DNA of 64,000 nt, taken from NCBI GenBank assembly GCA_021809845.1, contig JAJZJW010000002.1:62001-126000 (forward strand), in the 5' to 3' direction. Under the pieces are notes generated by a model. It was not told where the DNA came from and did no database searches. It saw only the letters and a list, made by a program, of their open reading frames with translations. Positions 1 to 7,990 of the stretch are shown one piece after another. Made by a program: the position numbers and the translations under genes. The DNA comes from a bacterium (GTDB lineage: Bacteria; SZUA-79; Acidulodesulfobacterales; Acidulodesulfobacteraceae). The first letter of the stretch is position 1; the number at the start of each line of letters is the position of its first letter.

Positions 1-444
1 ACCTTCATTAGCATATATTTTCGCCGGCAACGGCGTTGTATTTGAAATTTCAAGAGTAACGTATCCTTCCCATTCCGGTTCAAAAGGGGTCACATTCACT
101 ATTATACCGCATCTCGCATAAGTAGATTTGCCGAGACAGATAGTGACCACATTTCTTGGTATTTTAAAATATTCAACAGACCTTCCAAGAGCAAAAGAGT
201 TAGGAGGCACAATACATTCTTCGGTGGTTATGTCAACAAATGACTTTGTATCGAAATTTTTAGGGTCAACTATCGTAGTGTTAATATTGGTAAAAATTTT
301 AAATTCGTTAGATATCCGCAAATCATATCCAAATGATGAAACACCGTAAGATATAACCCCATTTCTAACCTGTGTATTAGCGAAAGGCGTTATCATATCA
401 TACTCTTTAGCCATTTTCTCAATCCAGATATCGTTCTTAATCAT
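1..444 (-). CDS. dcd: dCTP deaminase (3' end cut by window edge)
   Basis: Reading the minus strand from an ATG at 444 gives 148 codons open to the window edge, so the C-terminus is missing. The product starts [20 protein letters not shown] and contains the nucleotide-binding signature GKSTYARCG followed by [18 protein letters not shown], where the catalytic Glu of the dCTP deaminase/dUTPase fold is expected. Family knowledge: a homotrimeric enzyme that converts dCTP to dUTP (some members go on to dUMP) for dTMP synthesis. The full protein is usually about 180-190 residues, so roughly 40 are outside the window. The next gene upstream on this strand is the LOG-family gene, 47 bp away. Confidence 0.93.
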   Translation of the reverse strand, partial: MIKNDIWIEKMAKEYDMITPFANTQVRNGVISYGVSSFGYDLRISNEFKIFTNINTTIVDPKNFDTKSFVDITTEECIVPPNSFALGRSVEYFKIPRNVVTICLGKSTYARCGIIVNVTPFEPEWEGYVTLEISNTTPLPAKIYANEG

Positions 445-491
445 TATAAGAATAACCACCAATTTAAATTTGTAAAAATATTAAATTAACT

Positions 492-1184
492 TTAAATTAA
501 ATTAAATTTTAAGATAGTATCGATAATTTCATCTGGGTCATCTTTTATCTGCAAAATATCCATATCCGAAGGCGAGATATAGCCTTTTTTAAGGGTAGTG
601 CTTTTAATCCAATCTATAAGTCCATTCCAGTAATCAGAGCCATATAATATGACAGGAAAAGGTTTTGTTTTTTTGGTTTGAATTAATTCAACCGTTTCAA
701 AAAGTTCATCCAATGTGCCGAATCCGCCCGGCATCATTATATAAGCTGAAGCATACCTGACAAGCATAACTTTTCTGACAAAAAAATAACGAAACTCAAG
801 TGTAAAATCAGCGTATTTATTGATGTTCTGTTCTTTAGGAAGTTTAATATTAAGACCTACGGAATTGACCTGAAGGTCAAACTCATCTTTAGCCTCTCTG
901 CACCCTCTGTTTGCAGCTTCCATTACCCCCGGACCGCCGCCGGATATTATAGAATAACCTTTTAACGCCAAACCCTTAGCTATTTTTTTTGTATTTTTGT
1001 AGACATCGCTATTTTCACCAACCCTGGCGCTTCCATAAATAGTAACAGCCGGGCAAACCGAGGGAAGAACATCGAACCCATCTACAAATTCGCCCATAAT
1101 TCTAAATAGCCGCCATGGTTCTTCTTTATTCAGAGAATTAAGTTCATAATTATAATTTTTAGCATTTTCTTTTATTATAGACAT
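492..1184 (-). CDS. LOG-family (TIGR00730) nucleotide 5'-monophosphate phosphoribohydrolase
   Basis: A 230-residue soluble protein with a Rossmann-like fold. The two family signatures are present: GGGPGVMEAANRG (about residue 82) and PGGFGTLDELFE (about residue 152), which form the nucleotide-monophosphate site of the LOG/lysine-decarboxylase-like family. Members hydrolyse the N-glycosidic bond of nucleoside monophosphates (cytokinin-activating LOG in plants, PpnN-type or YvdD-type in bacteria). The true substrate here cannot be read from sequence. It lies just upstream of dcd on the same strand, 47 bp away, so co-transcription in nucleotide metabolism is plausible. It was often misnamed lysine decarboxylase. 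Confidence 0.9.
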   Translation of the reverse strand: MSIIKENAKNYNYELNSLNKEEPWRLFRIMGEFVDGFDVLPSVCPAVTIYGSARVGENSDVYKNTKKIAKGLALKGYSIISGGGPGVMEAANRGCREAKDEFDLQVNSVGLNIKLPKEQNINKYADFTLEFRYFFVRKVMLVRYASAYIMMPGGFGTLDELFETVELIQTKKTKPFPVILYGSDYWNGLIDWIKSTTLKKGYISPSDMDILQIKDDPDEIIDTILKFNLI

Positions 1185-1249
1185 GATACCGCTTTTATTT
1201 ATTATGATTAAATTATATTATATTATGCCGCCGGTTAATTTTATACTGA

Positions 1250-1513
1250 TTGCGTGCTTGACATACCCCCCCCCATGCCTAAAGGTATAAACGAAAGGTA
1301 TAAACGCATGTCGTTTATGGGATGAACTTCGCTCATCTTCGAGTCTGGTATCGACGGCAGTTGCCCGCATAGCAGGTTTTCACTGCCTACTCCAAGAGAA
1401 GACGTCCCTTCTCTTAAAACTTTAAAGCCTTCCGTAAAGATGCACCGAATGTGAAAAGATAATAGACAACTACTAATATTATACTTATGCGCCCAAAAAC
1501 GGTAATAGGACAC
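1250..1513 (-). mobile_element. Possible relic of an IS200/IS605 element right end (tnpB 3' end / omega-RNA-like)
   Basis: The minus strand has a 90-codon open frame whose composition looks like the structured tail of tnpB genes rather than a globular protein (REGTSSLGVGS, then CGQLPSIPDSK, ending in PLGMGGGMSS). The same DNA forms several stem-loops: arms 1395-1401 with 1408-1414 (7 bp), 1356-1361 with 1382-1387 (6 bp) and 1321-1325 with 1333-1337 (5 bp). It ends in a G-rich stretch (1267-1275) followed by TATGTCAAGC. In IS200/IS605 elements the tnpB end overlaps a guide RNA scaffold. No catalytic TnpB residues or tnpA are present, so at most this is a one-ended relic. Recognition is by pattern only. 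Confidence 0.4.
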
Positions 1514-1531
1514 ATGTCAATAAAAATAACC

Positions 1532-1564
1532 GGCAGCTGCCTGAAAAACAGGTCTTATGCTGCC
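1532..1564. other. Nested stem-loop
   Basis: Outer arms GGCAG (1532-1536) and CTGCC (1560-1564) enclose inner arms CCTG (1540-1543) and CAGG (1549-1552) with an AAAAA loop. It lies just beyond the IS605-like relic and may belong to the same mobile remnant or be an independent RNA hairpin. No T-run follows directly, so a classic terminator is not supported. The rest of 1514-1804 is AT-rich and, apart from the direct repeat listed separately, holds nothing I recognise. Confidence 0.4.
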
Positions 1565-1640
1565 ATTTTGAGAAAATACCGCTATAATAACCTTATTAAT
1601 TTATCTTATTTTATTTTTATTATATGCAAATATTTTTAAA

Positions 1641-1709
1641 TAATTAATTAAAAATATCTGACAAATAATAATAATCATACAAACTTAATTAAAATTTAAA
1701 ATCAGTTTT
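1641..1709. repeat. 69-bp direct repeat, copy A (duplicated ferredoxin gene tail)
   Basis: By eye this is identical over 69 bp to 1757-1825. The second copy contains the stop codon and last codons of the ferredoxin gene, so copy A is a duplicated gene tail lying downstream of the real one. Offset between copies is 116 bp. Confidence 0.9.
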
Positions 1710-1756
1710 GCCTGATTAATTTAATTTCATCTTTAATTATTGTCTGCAAATATTAT

Positions 1757-1825
1757 TAATTAATTAAAAATATCTGACAAATAATAATAATCATACAAAC
1801 TTAATTAAAATTTAAAATCAGTTTT
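1757..1825. repeat. 69-bp direct repeat, copy B (overlaps the ferredoxin 3' end)
   Basis: Second copy of the 69-bp repeat at 1641-1709. It spans the last seven sense-coding positions (about ...TDFKF) and stop of the ferredoxin gene plus 48 bp of downstream DNA. Confidence 0.9.
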
Positions 1826-2068
1826 ATCGGGATGAATTTTTTTTGCTTTTGCTTCGAGCTGCTCCTTAGTTTCTTTACGATTTTCGTCAGGAATACAGCA
1901 ATCAACGGGGCACACCGAAGCACACTGCGGAGAATCATAAAAACCGTAGCATTCAGTGCAAAGTTCAGGATCTATGATATACACATCCCCTTCTGCTATT
2001 GCGTTATTTGGACATTCCGGGATACAAACACCGCATGCGATACATTCATCCGTAATAATTATAGCCAT
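1805..2068 (-). CDS. YfhL-type 2[4Fe-4S] ferredoxin
   Basis: An 87-residue protein with two cluster motifs. The first is CIACGVCIPECP (CX2CX2CX3CP, residues 9-20). The second is CTECYGFYDSPQCASVCP, a CX2CX8CX3C spacing with the longer loop typical of Allochromatium/YfhL-type ferredoxins with two low-potential [4Fe-4S] clusters. It is a soluble electron carrier whose partner is not evident nearby. The start is well set: GGAGG lies 6 nt before the ATG (CTATGGAGGTTTTAAATGG). The C-terminal tail is Lys-rich. The 3' end lies inside a 69-bp duplicated segment. Confidence 0.93.
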   Translation of the reverse strand: MAIIITDECIACGVCIPECPNNAIAEGDVYIIDPELCTECYGFYDSPQCASVCPVDCCIPDENRKETKEQLEAKAKKIHPDKTDFKF

Positions 2069-2224
2069 TTAAAACCTCCATAGTAATTTTAATTTTAATT
2101 TTAAGTTTTACTTTTAAAAAAAAACGGTATAATGCAAGATATAATCCGAACATTTGATATTAATTATAGCAAATAATTTAGATGAATTAAATAAAAAAAA
2201 TATAATTTGTAAATATATGTACAT

Positions 2225-2320
2225 AAACATAAGTACAAATATAACTACACAAATATAAGTACATAATATAATATGTACTTAAACATGAGTACAAATATAA
2301 CTGCATAAATATAAGTACAT
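2225..2320. repeat. Tandem 40-bp AGTACA-rich repeat downstream of enolase
   Basis: Two copies (2225-2264 and 2281-2320) agree at about 37 of 40 positions, with a 56-bp period. Each contains AAGTACA/GAGTACA and ends ATAAGTACAT. The spacer has the reverse-oriented ATGTACTT, so the block can also form short hairpins around TGTAC. It separates eno from the ferredoxin gene. No T-run terminator is seen. Function unknown. Confidence 0.75.
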
Positions 2321-2330
2321 ATTTTAATTT

Positions 2331-3724
<1,394 letters not shown>

Positions 3725-5407
3725 TTATGTTATCTTATTTATTTCATTTATAGCCTTTTCTATTAGCAATACAGTTCTCTTTTTTTCGGCAGATTCTGCA
3801 TAAATTCTCAAAACAGGCTCTGTGCCCGAAGTTCTTATTAAAAGCCACGAATTATCGGTATATTCAAATTTATAACCGTCAATCAAATTAATTGCGGCAA
3901 TTTTTTCTTTAAACGGTATGTTAAAGTTATTATTTTTCAAAATTTTTATTAATTTTTCTTTAATATTGTTGTCAATGTGAATATCTAATCTTTTGTATTC
4001 TAATGGATATTCTTTGTCGTAAATATCATTCAATAATTCATTTAAATTTTTTTCACGTACCAGCATAATTTTTAAGAGCATTAAAGAATTAAAGACTCCA
4101 TCTCTTTCCGGTATATGCAATTTTATTCCTATGCCTCCAGATTCTTCCCCGCCTATAAGAATATTATTTTTCGGGTTTATCATAAGATTAGCTATGTTTT
4201 TAAATCCGATAGGGACTTCATGTAATCTTACTTTATATTTGCCGCATAAATAATCAATCGTTTTTGATACAGACACAGTTTTTACAACTTCTCCCTTAAA
4301 TCCTTCTTCTAATAAATAGTTCAATAATATAGAAAATATTTTATGAGAATCTATAAAATTTCCTTTATAGTCAACGGCGCCTATCCTATCAGCATCCCCA
4401 TCCGTTGCAAAACCCACTGCAAATTTATTGTCTGCCCCTGCTTTTTTTACTGTCCTCGAAAGTTTTTTTAAATTAAATTCTATAGGTTCAGGATTGATTC
4501 CGGGAAAGTTCGGATTAATTGAATTATTTATAACTCTATGTCTTATAGAAAATTTTTTCAATGCGTCGGATATATAACCGATGCCTGCTCCATACATAGG
4601 GTCTATGACGACAAATATATTTTTTGAAATAGGACTGTTAACGGCTCCTATGTCAATTATTTTTATGATATGGTCTAAATATTTTTTTTTAAAATCAGTT
4701 TTTATTAATTCTCCTGATTTAGCATTATCGCTAAAATAAGCATGCGGCAGCCGTTCTTTATCCGATAAAATACAATTGGCTATCTCTTCAATTTTTTTTA
4801 CGTCCGATTCCAACATTGAACCGCCGTAATTATTTTTAAATTTAATACCGTTATACATAAATGCATTGTGACTGGCAGTAATCATAATACCGCACTCACA
4901 TAAATTATTTTTTACCGAATAAGATAATACTGGGGAAGGACAAAAAAAATCGGACACTAAAACATTAAACCCCATTTTTACAAGGTTTTTAGCGCATGAT
5001 AAAGCAAATTCTTTAGATAAAAAACGAGTATCGTAGCCTATTGCAATAGACGGAATGTCAATATCGCTGAATGTTGCAGCTGAGGAAGCATTACGAGCGA
5101 TACTGCGAGATAAAATGTTTTTTTTGCTGTTTATACCATTTTTTTCGTTTAGGCTGTTGTTTTTTTCTATGGCGCTGCAGCTGTAACTGTTGCCTTCGGA
5201 ATTAATATCTGATTTAATATCTGGTTTGTTTTTTGATTTATTTTTTTTCAGTAAATATAATCCTAACGCTGAAGAAATAATACTTATTTTATTAAAATCA
5301 AAATTTTCAGCCATAATACCTCTAAAACCATCGGTTCCAAAATTGATTTTAATATGTTCGTTTTCTATAAGGTCAGAAATATTAGAAAATTCCAAATTAT
5401 CCATCAT
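3725..5407 (-). CDS. Phosphoglucomutase/phosphomannomutase-family phosphohexomutase
   Basis: An alpha-D-phosphohexomutase of 560 residues. All four domain signatures are present: phosphoserine loop TASHNAFMYNGIKFK (about residue 177), Mg loop ATDGDADRIGAV, sugar-specificity loop GGEESGGIG, and phosphate-binding RTSGTEPVLRIYAES near the C-terminus. Residues of the GGEESGG type with HIPERDG after it resemble the bacterial PGM-like subgroup, so interconversion of glucose- or mannose-1- and 6-phosphate is likely; glucosamine is less likely. It exceeds the usual length of about 450-480 because of an Asn/Lys/Ser-rich insert at about residues 57-110. The usual P after TASHN is replaced by A. It is adjacent to enolase. 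Confidence 0.9.
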   Translation of the reverse strand: MMDNLEFSNISDLIENEHIKINFGTDGFRGIMAENFDFNKISIISSALGLYLLKKNKSKNKPDIKSDINSEGNSYSCSAIEKNNSLNEKNGINSKKNILSRSIARNASSAATFSDIDIPSIAIGYDTRFLSKEFALSCAKNLVKMGFNVLVSDFFCPSPVLSYSVKNNLCECGIMITASHNAFMYNGIKFKNNYGGSMLESDVKKIEEIANCILSDKERLPHAYFSDNAKSGELIKTDFKKKYLDHIIKIIDIGAVNSPISKNIFVVIDPMYGAGIGYISDALKKFSIRHRVINNSINPNFPGINPEPIEFNLKKLSRTVKKAGADNKFAVGFATDGDADRIGAVDYKGNFIDSHKIFSILLNYLLEEGFKGEVVKTVSVSKTIDYLCGKYKVRLHEVPIGFKNIANLMINPKNNILIGGEESGGIGIKLHIPERDGVFNSLMLLKIMLVREKNLNELLNDIYDKEYPLEYKRLDIHIDNNIKEKLIKILKNNNFNIPFKEKIAAINLIDGYKFEYTDNSWLLIRTSGTEPVLRIYAESAEKKRTVLLIEKAINEINKIT

Positions 5408-5601
5408 TATTTATAAAATTATTTTCTCCTATTATTATAATTTTATACAAAAAAATCAAGATTTTTTTTATTTAACTATTATTATTGTGTCTATTATGTC
5501 GTCTTGGTATATACGAAGAATAAGTATATTTAAAATATTTACAGGATTTCGGGCAGGCAAAAAGATGTAAACAAAGTCAAGCATTGAACGTTATTTCAAT
5601 A

Positions 5602-5682
5602 TGTATATTCCGCATCAAACTGGACACAGTTTCCGTTTTTAACTGGACACACATTACGGAAATTATTGGACACCCTTTTCGT
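5602..5682. mobile_element. Solo insertion-sequence end, IS21-like
   Basis: Begins TGTATATTCCGC and carries three spaced copies of a TGGACAC motif (AACTGGACACAG, AACTGGACACAC, ATTGGACACC), each followed by a CCG- or CGG-containing segment. Multiple internal terminal repeats starting with TG are characteristic of IS21-family ends. No istA/istB-like genes are present, so this is a remnant. It lies directly beyond the shortened end of the HEPN gene. Confidence 0.45.
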
Positions 5683-5689
5683 AACTAAT

Positions 5690-5929
5690 TTAATATTTAT
5701 TTAATAAAAAGTAAAGATTTTTTTGGTGGGATAAAATAGTTAAAAAGCCTTTGTCAATTTCTTTATTATTTGAAATCAAATATGCCTTAAGACACTTTTC
5801 TACCGCTTGCTGCATATGGTAACATACTAGGGTTCTAAATTCCTCAGGATTATTTTCAAAAAGCAGCTTGCCGCCCCTAATATCCTCATCGGCATATTTA
5901 AGCCATTCTTTTACGACTTTTTCATTCAT
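5690..5929 (-). CDS. HEPN-domain protein, C-terminally shortened (toxin half of an MNT/HEPN pair)
   Basis: Seventy-nine residues matching the first half of a HEPN domain: KEWLKYADEDIRGGKLLFE, then FRTLVCYHMQQAVEKCLKAY, which carries an R-x5-H arrangement of the kind used by HEPN nucleases. Whole HEPN proteins of this type (COG2250-like) are about 120-130 residues and continue with a THDL-like helix. Here the frame instead ends in SHQKNLYFLLNKY. The DNA of that tail (5700-5736) is nearly repeated beside the integrase/tRNA at 17248-17284, so the tail is probably foreign and the gene truncated. The ATG overlaps the end of the MNT gene (5926-5929), indicating translational coupling. Toxicity of this truncated form is doubtful. 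Confidence 0.75.
   Translation of the reverse strand: MNEKVVKEWLKYADEDIRGGKLLFENNPEEFRTLVCYHMQQAVEKCLKAYLISNNKEIDKGFLTILSHQKNLYFLLNKY
5700..5736. repeat. Left candidate attachment-site repeat of the accessory region
   Basis: Thirty-seven bases that match 17248-17284 at 32 of 37 positions in the same orientation. The shared core includes TTTAATAAAAA and GGGATAAAA. The right copy sits between a tyrosine integrase and tRNA-Arg. This copy forms the 3' end of the shortened HEPN gene. I infer an att-type or recombination junction; AT-richness weakens the statistics. Confidence 0.4.
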
Positions 5930-6279
5930 ATACTCAACCCGTATTTAAGCGCGTAATAAGTTATATTTCCTACATTATTATTTTCCTTAATCTCATTCAA
6001 AGAGCTTATAAATATATCGCTATCTATATCTAATTTTGCCATTATTCTTTTTATTTTCGTAATTATATTGTCCCTATCGCTGTACGAAATATTCTGATTG
6101 ATCATCACAAAAAAATCATAATCGCTGTTTTCCTTGAAATCCCCTCTCGCCCTGGAGCCGAACAGTATTATCCTGCCCACCTTGTAACCGGCCTTTTCGA
6201 CTTCCTCGGTGATTATTTGCTTTGCGGCATTTAATATATTTTTGGCGTTGTTGTTATAATTTATTGCATTCTCATTCAT
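5926..6279 (-). CDS. MNT-type nucleotidyltransferase (antitoxin half of an MNT/HEPN pair)
   Basis: A small minimal nucleotidyltransferase. The signature GSRARGDFKENSDYD gives the GSx10DxD active-site pattern, and DIDSDIFI supplies a third acidic position. In MntA/HepT systems the nucleotidyltransferase AMPylates and neutralises its HEPN RNase partner. I use the ATG at 6279 (117 residues, MNENAINYNN) instead of a TTG at 6288; no strong ribosome binding site decides between them. The stop overlaps the HEPN start by 4 bp, the normal antitoxin-first or coupled arrangement. It lies at the edge of the GC-richer island, where such pairs are common. Confidence 0.88.
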   Translation of the reverse strand: MNENAINYNNNAKNILNAAKQIITEEVEKAGYKVGRIILFGSRARGDFKENSDYDFFVMINQNISYSDRDNIITKIKRIMAKLDIDSDIFISSLNEIKENNNVGNITYYALKYGLSI

Positions 6280-6397
6280 ATGGCACAATGCCTAAATTTT
6301 CTACCTATCCGTTTTTATTTTATGTATGTATTTATTGTATATTAAAATATCTTTATTATCAAGCCGCCGTAAACGATAACGCCGCAAGCGGCAAGCC

Positions 6398-7237
6398 TTA
6401 AGAATCTTCTTTTGAAGTTCCGAAAACTATTTCCTTGCTTATTACCTGGAATTTTGGGGCAGGCTCCCTTACCGTTAGAATAACAATTCCCTTTATTTTT
6501 AAATTATCTGGGCTTTCATTTAAGGGGTCGAATAAAAAAGGCTCTATCTTTGTATCTCCGGCAATACAGCAAATAATCGAGGACTCCGTGTCGGATTTAA
6601 TATCGGTGTAATATTTTACTTTTTTAATCTTTCTCATAAAAGTTCTTTTTTTATCGGCCAATACAACGATATCGTCATTCTGCAGGCTGTCCGCTTTATA
6701 ACCGTCAAGATATTTTATTATTACGGTATCCCCTTTCTCTATCGAGGGCTCGGTTAAAAATTTCATTGAATTATCCGGCATAACGATTGCGTATTTTTCC
6801 GGTATATTTTCTATTGATTTAAAAAATTCCAAAAGTTCTTCATTGTCTGTCCAAATCGTGGGTATTCCTCGATGATTATATATTAAAGCTTCAAGTTCGT
6901 CTTTGCGCTTGATAATATTATCGGAAATAAGTATTGCGTTAGAACTATTTATATCAAAATCCGATTTCCTGAATTCAATAATACGCTCTATAGATTCACT
7001 GATATTTTTTCCTTCTTCGGCAATCATAAGGATACCGAAAATGACTTCTATAATTTTTTTAGTCGGTTTTTTTCGAAATGTTTCTAATTGCGCTATTAAT
7101 CCTGTGCTTACTCCCGTCTTTTTTGCCAATGCGCTTTGGCTTAAATTTCTGGCGTGCCTTAATCTTTTCATTTCAGTAATTAAGATGATCTCGTCTTTAC
7201 TTAATTCAATAGATTTTTTAAATGATTTTAATTTCAT
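6398..7237 (-). CDS. XRE-family repressor with C-terminal S24/LexA-like domain
   Basis: A 279-residue regulator. Residues about 20-75 form a Cro/CI helix-turn-helix (LRHARNLSQSALAKKTGVSTG). The C-terminal half has the S24 peptidase pattern: a Ser in MPDNSMKF followed by IEKGDTVIIKY, and a basic TFMRKIKKVKYY segment where the catalytic Lys is expected. Such proteins repress prophage or integrative-element genes and self-cleave when RecA is activated. It is divergent from the excisionase-like gene at 7444, with operator-like repeats between them, which fits a lysogeny-type switch. I see no nearby structural phage genes. Self-cleavage is inferred: the usual Ala-Gly cleavage site is not obvious. 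Confidence 0.8.
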   Translation of the reverse strand: MKLKSFKKSIELSKDEIILITEMKRLRHARNLSQSALAKKTGVSTGLIAQLETFRKKPTKKIIEVIFGILMIAEEGKNISESIERIIEFRKSDFDINSSNAILISDNIIKRKDELEALIYNHRGIPTIWTDNEELLEFFKSIENIPEKYAIVMPDNSMKFLTEPSIEKGDTVIIKYLDGYKADSLQNDDIVVLADKKRTFMRKIKKVKYYTDIKSDTESSIICCIAGDTKIEPFLFDPLNESPDNLKIKGIVILTVREPAPKFQVISKEIVFGTSKEDS

Positions 7238-7294
7238 AATAAAATTTTAATTTTATTTAATTATATCAAACTTGAACGAAGTAATAAAAATTTA

Positions 7295-7322
7295 TTGACA
7301 TAAATTTTAAATATATTATATC
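7295..7322 (+). promoter_or_regulatory. Candidate promoter for the excisionase-like gene
   Basis: A perfect TTGACA (7295-7300) is followed after 16 bp by TATATC (7317-7322). It points to the plus-strand gene at 7444 and lies 58 bp from the start of the divergent repressor gene. Inference from consensus only. Confidence 0.35.
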
Positions 7323-7335
7323 ATAGTAATAAACA

Positions 7336-7421
7336 GGTAAGCAATATTTTACTAAAACTAAATTAAGTGTATAATTAACTTATACATATATTTAATGCGG
7401 TAAGTAATAAGGTAAGTATTT
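7336..7421 (+). promoter_or_regulatory. Three GGTAAG direct repeats, possible repressor operators
   Basis: GGTAAGCAATA (7336-7346), GGTAAGTAATA (7399-7409) and GGTAAGTATTT (7411-7421) lie in the divergent spacer between the repressor and excisionase-like genes, downstream of the candidate promoter. Copies 2 and 3 are 12 bp apart, about one helical turn. Binding by the 6398-7237 regulator is a reasonable guess. Confidence 0.45.
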
Positions 7422-7443
7422 ATAAATAAATTATCGGGAAACC

Positions 7444-7674
7444 ATGCAATCTCCATTTATCACAGTTAAGGAAGCAGCGGAATTCTTACGGCTCAAAGAA
7501 ATCACCGTAAGGCATCATGTATCCAAATGCGTTATTCCGTTTTACAAGGTAAATGGAAAAGTTTTATTTAAAATTTCCGAATTGGAAGAATTTATGGCAT
7601 GCAACAGACATGCTTCCCATGCCGAAGAATTTAATAAATCAATGAAAGCAGTTGTAAGAGCTATAAATAAATAA
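7444..7674 (+). CDS. Excisionase/MerR-type helix-turn-helix protein
   Basis: A 76-residue DNA-binding protein with the HTH_17 (excisionase family) pattern: FITVKEAAEFLRLKEITVRH is the winged-helix recognition part, then FYKVNGKVLFKISELEEFM. Such proteins bend DNA to direct integrase toward excision or act as small regulators. It is divergent from the S24-type repressor and within the same bracketed region as the broken integrase, so a recombination-directionality role is likely. Cys and His residues after residue 55 (CNRHASHAEE) are not a known motif. No strong ribosome binding site is visible before the ATG. Confidence 0.75.
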   Translation: MQSPFITVKEAAEFLRLKEITVRHHVSKCVIPFYKVNGKVLFKISELEEFMACNRHASHAEEFNKSMKAVVRAINK

Positions 7675-7698
7675 AATATTTGAATATAATTTTTCTGC

Positions 7699-7729
7699 AC
7701 ATATATTAGCTCGAACGTGCAATATATGT
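7699..7729. other. Perfect 9-bp inverted repeat
   Basis: ACATATATT (7699-7707) and AATATATGT (7721-7729) flank a 13-base loop with CTCGAACG. It lies 24 bp past the stop of the excisionase-like gene. It may act as a weak bidirectional transcription end or a binding site; there is no T-run. Confidence 0.4.
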
Positions 7730-7783
7730 TAATTGTTAATAATGCAATTTTAGTGCCAGACCGGTCTATACGTACTATACCCT

Positions 7784-7885
7784 TTATTTATAGGAAACAG
7801 GGCGTAAATGATCCGCGGAAGCGTTCTTTGTTAATATTGAAGAAAAAACTAAAAACAAGCTTATAAACAGGGCTTTCTTAAGCAT
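7784..7885 (-). CDS. Small secreted peptide (33 aa), downstream of the TPS pair
   Basis: Reading the minus strand, ATG at 7885 is preceded by a very strong ribosome binding site (GGAGGAGGCAGTATG). The product is a textbook Sec signal peptide (Lys-rich start MLKKALF, hydrophobic ISLFLVFSSIL, and TKNASA as the cleavage region) followed by only nine residues (DHLRPVSYK) and a TAA at 7784-7786. It follows tpsB by 105 bp on the same strand and could be co-transcribed with it. It could be a genuine exported peptide or the surviving start of a decayed secreted-protein gene. No homologue is known to me. The other bases between 7675 and 7990 hold only the inverted repeat listed separately. Confidence 0.55.
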   Translation of the reverse strand: MLKKALFISLFLVFSSILTKNASADHLRPVSYK

Positions 7886-7990
7886 ACTGCCTCCTCCATT
7901 TTCCTGATAACTTTATCATTTTTTAAATACTCCATCTGTCCTTGTAACCAAAAATATATTTTAACTGCGCAATATATTAATTTAGCGCCT

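Noticed and set aside
1832-2083. Plus-strand frame opposite the ferredoxin gene
   Set aside because: The minus strand encodes an unmistakable 2[4Fe-4S] ferredoxin with a strong ribosome binding site.
5408-5601. Plus-strand open frame continuing to 5570 near the phosphohexomutase start
   Set aside because: It is mostly the antisense of the phosphohexomutase N-terminus followed by AT-rich spacer.
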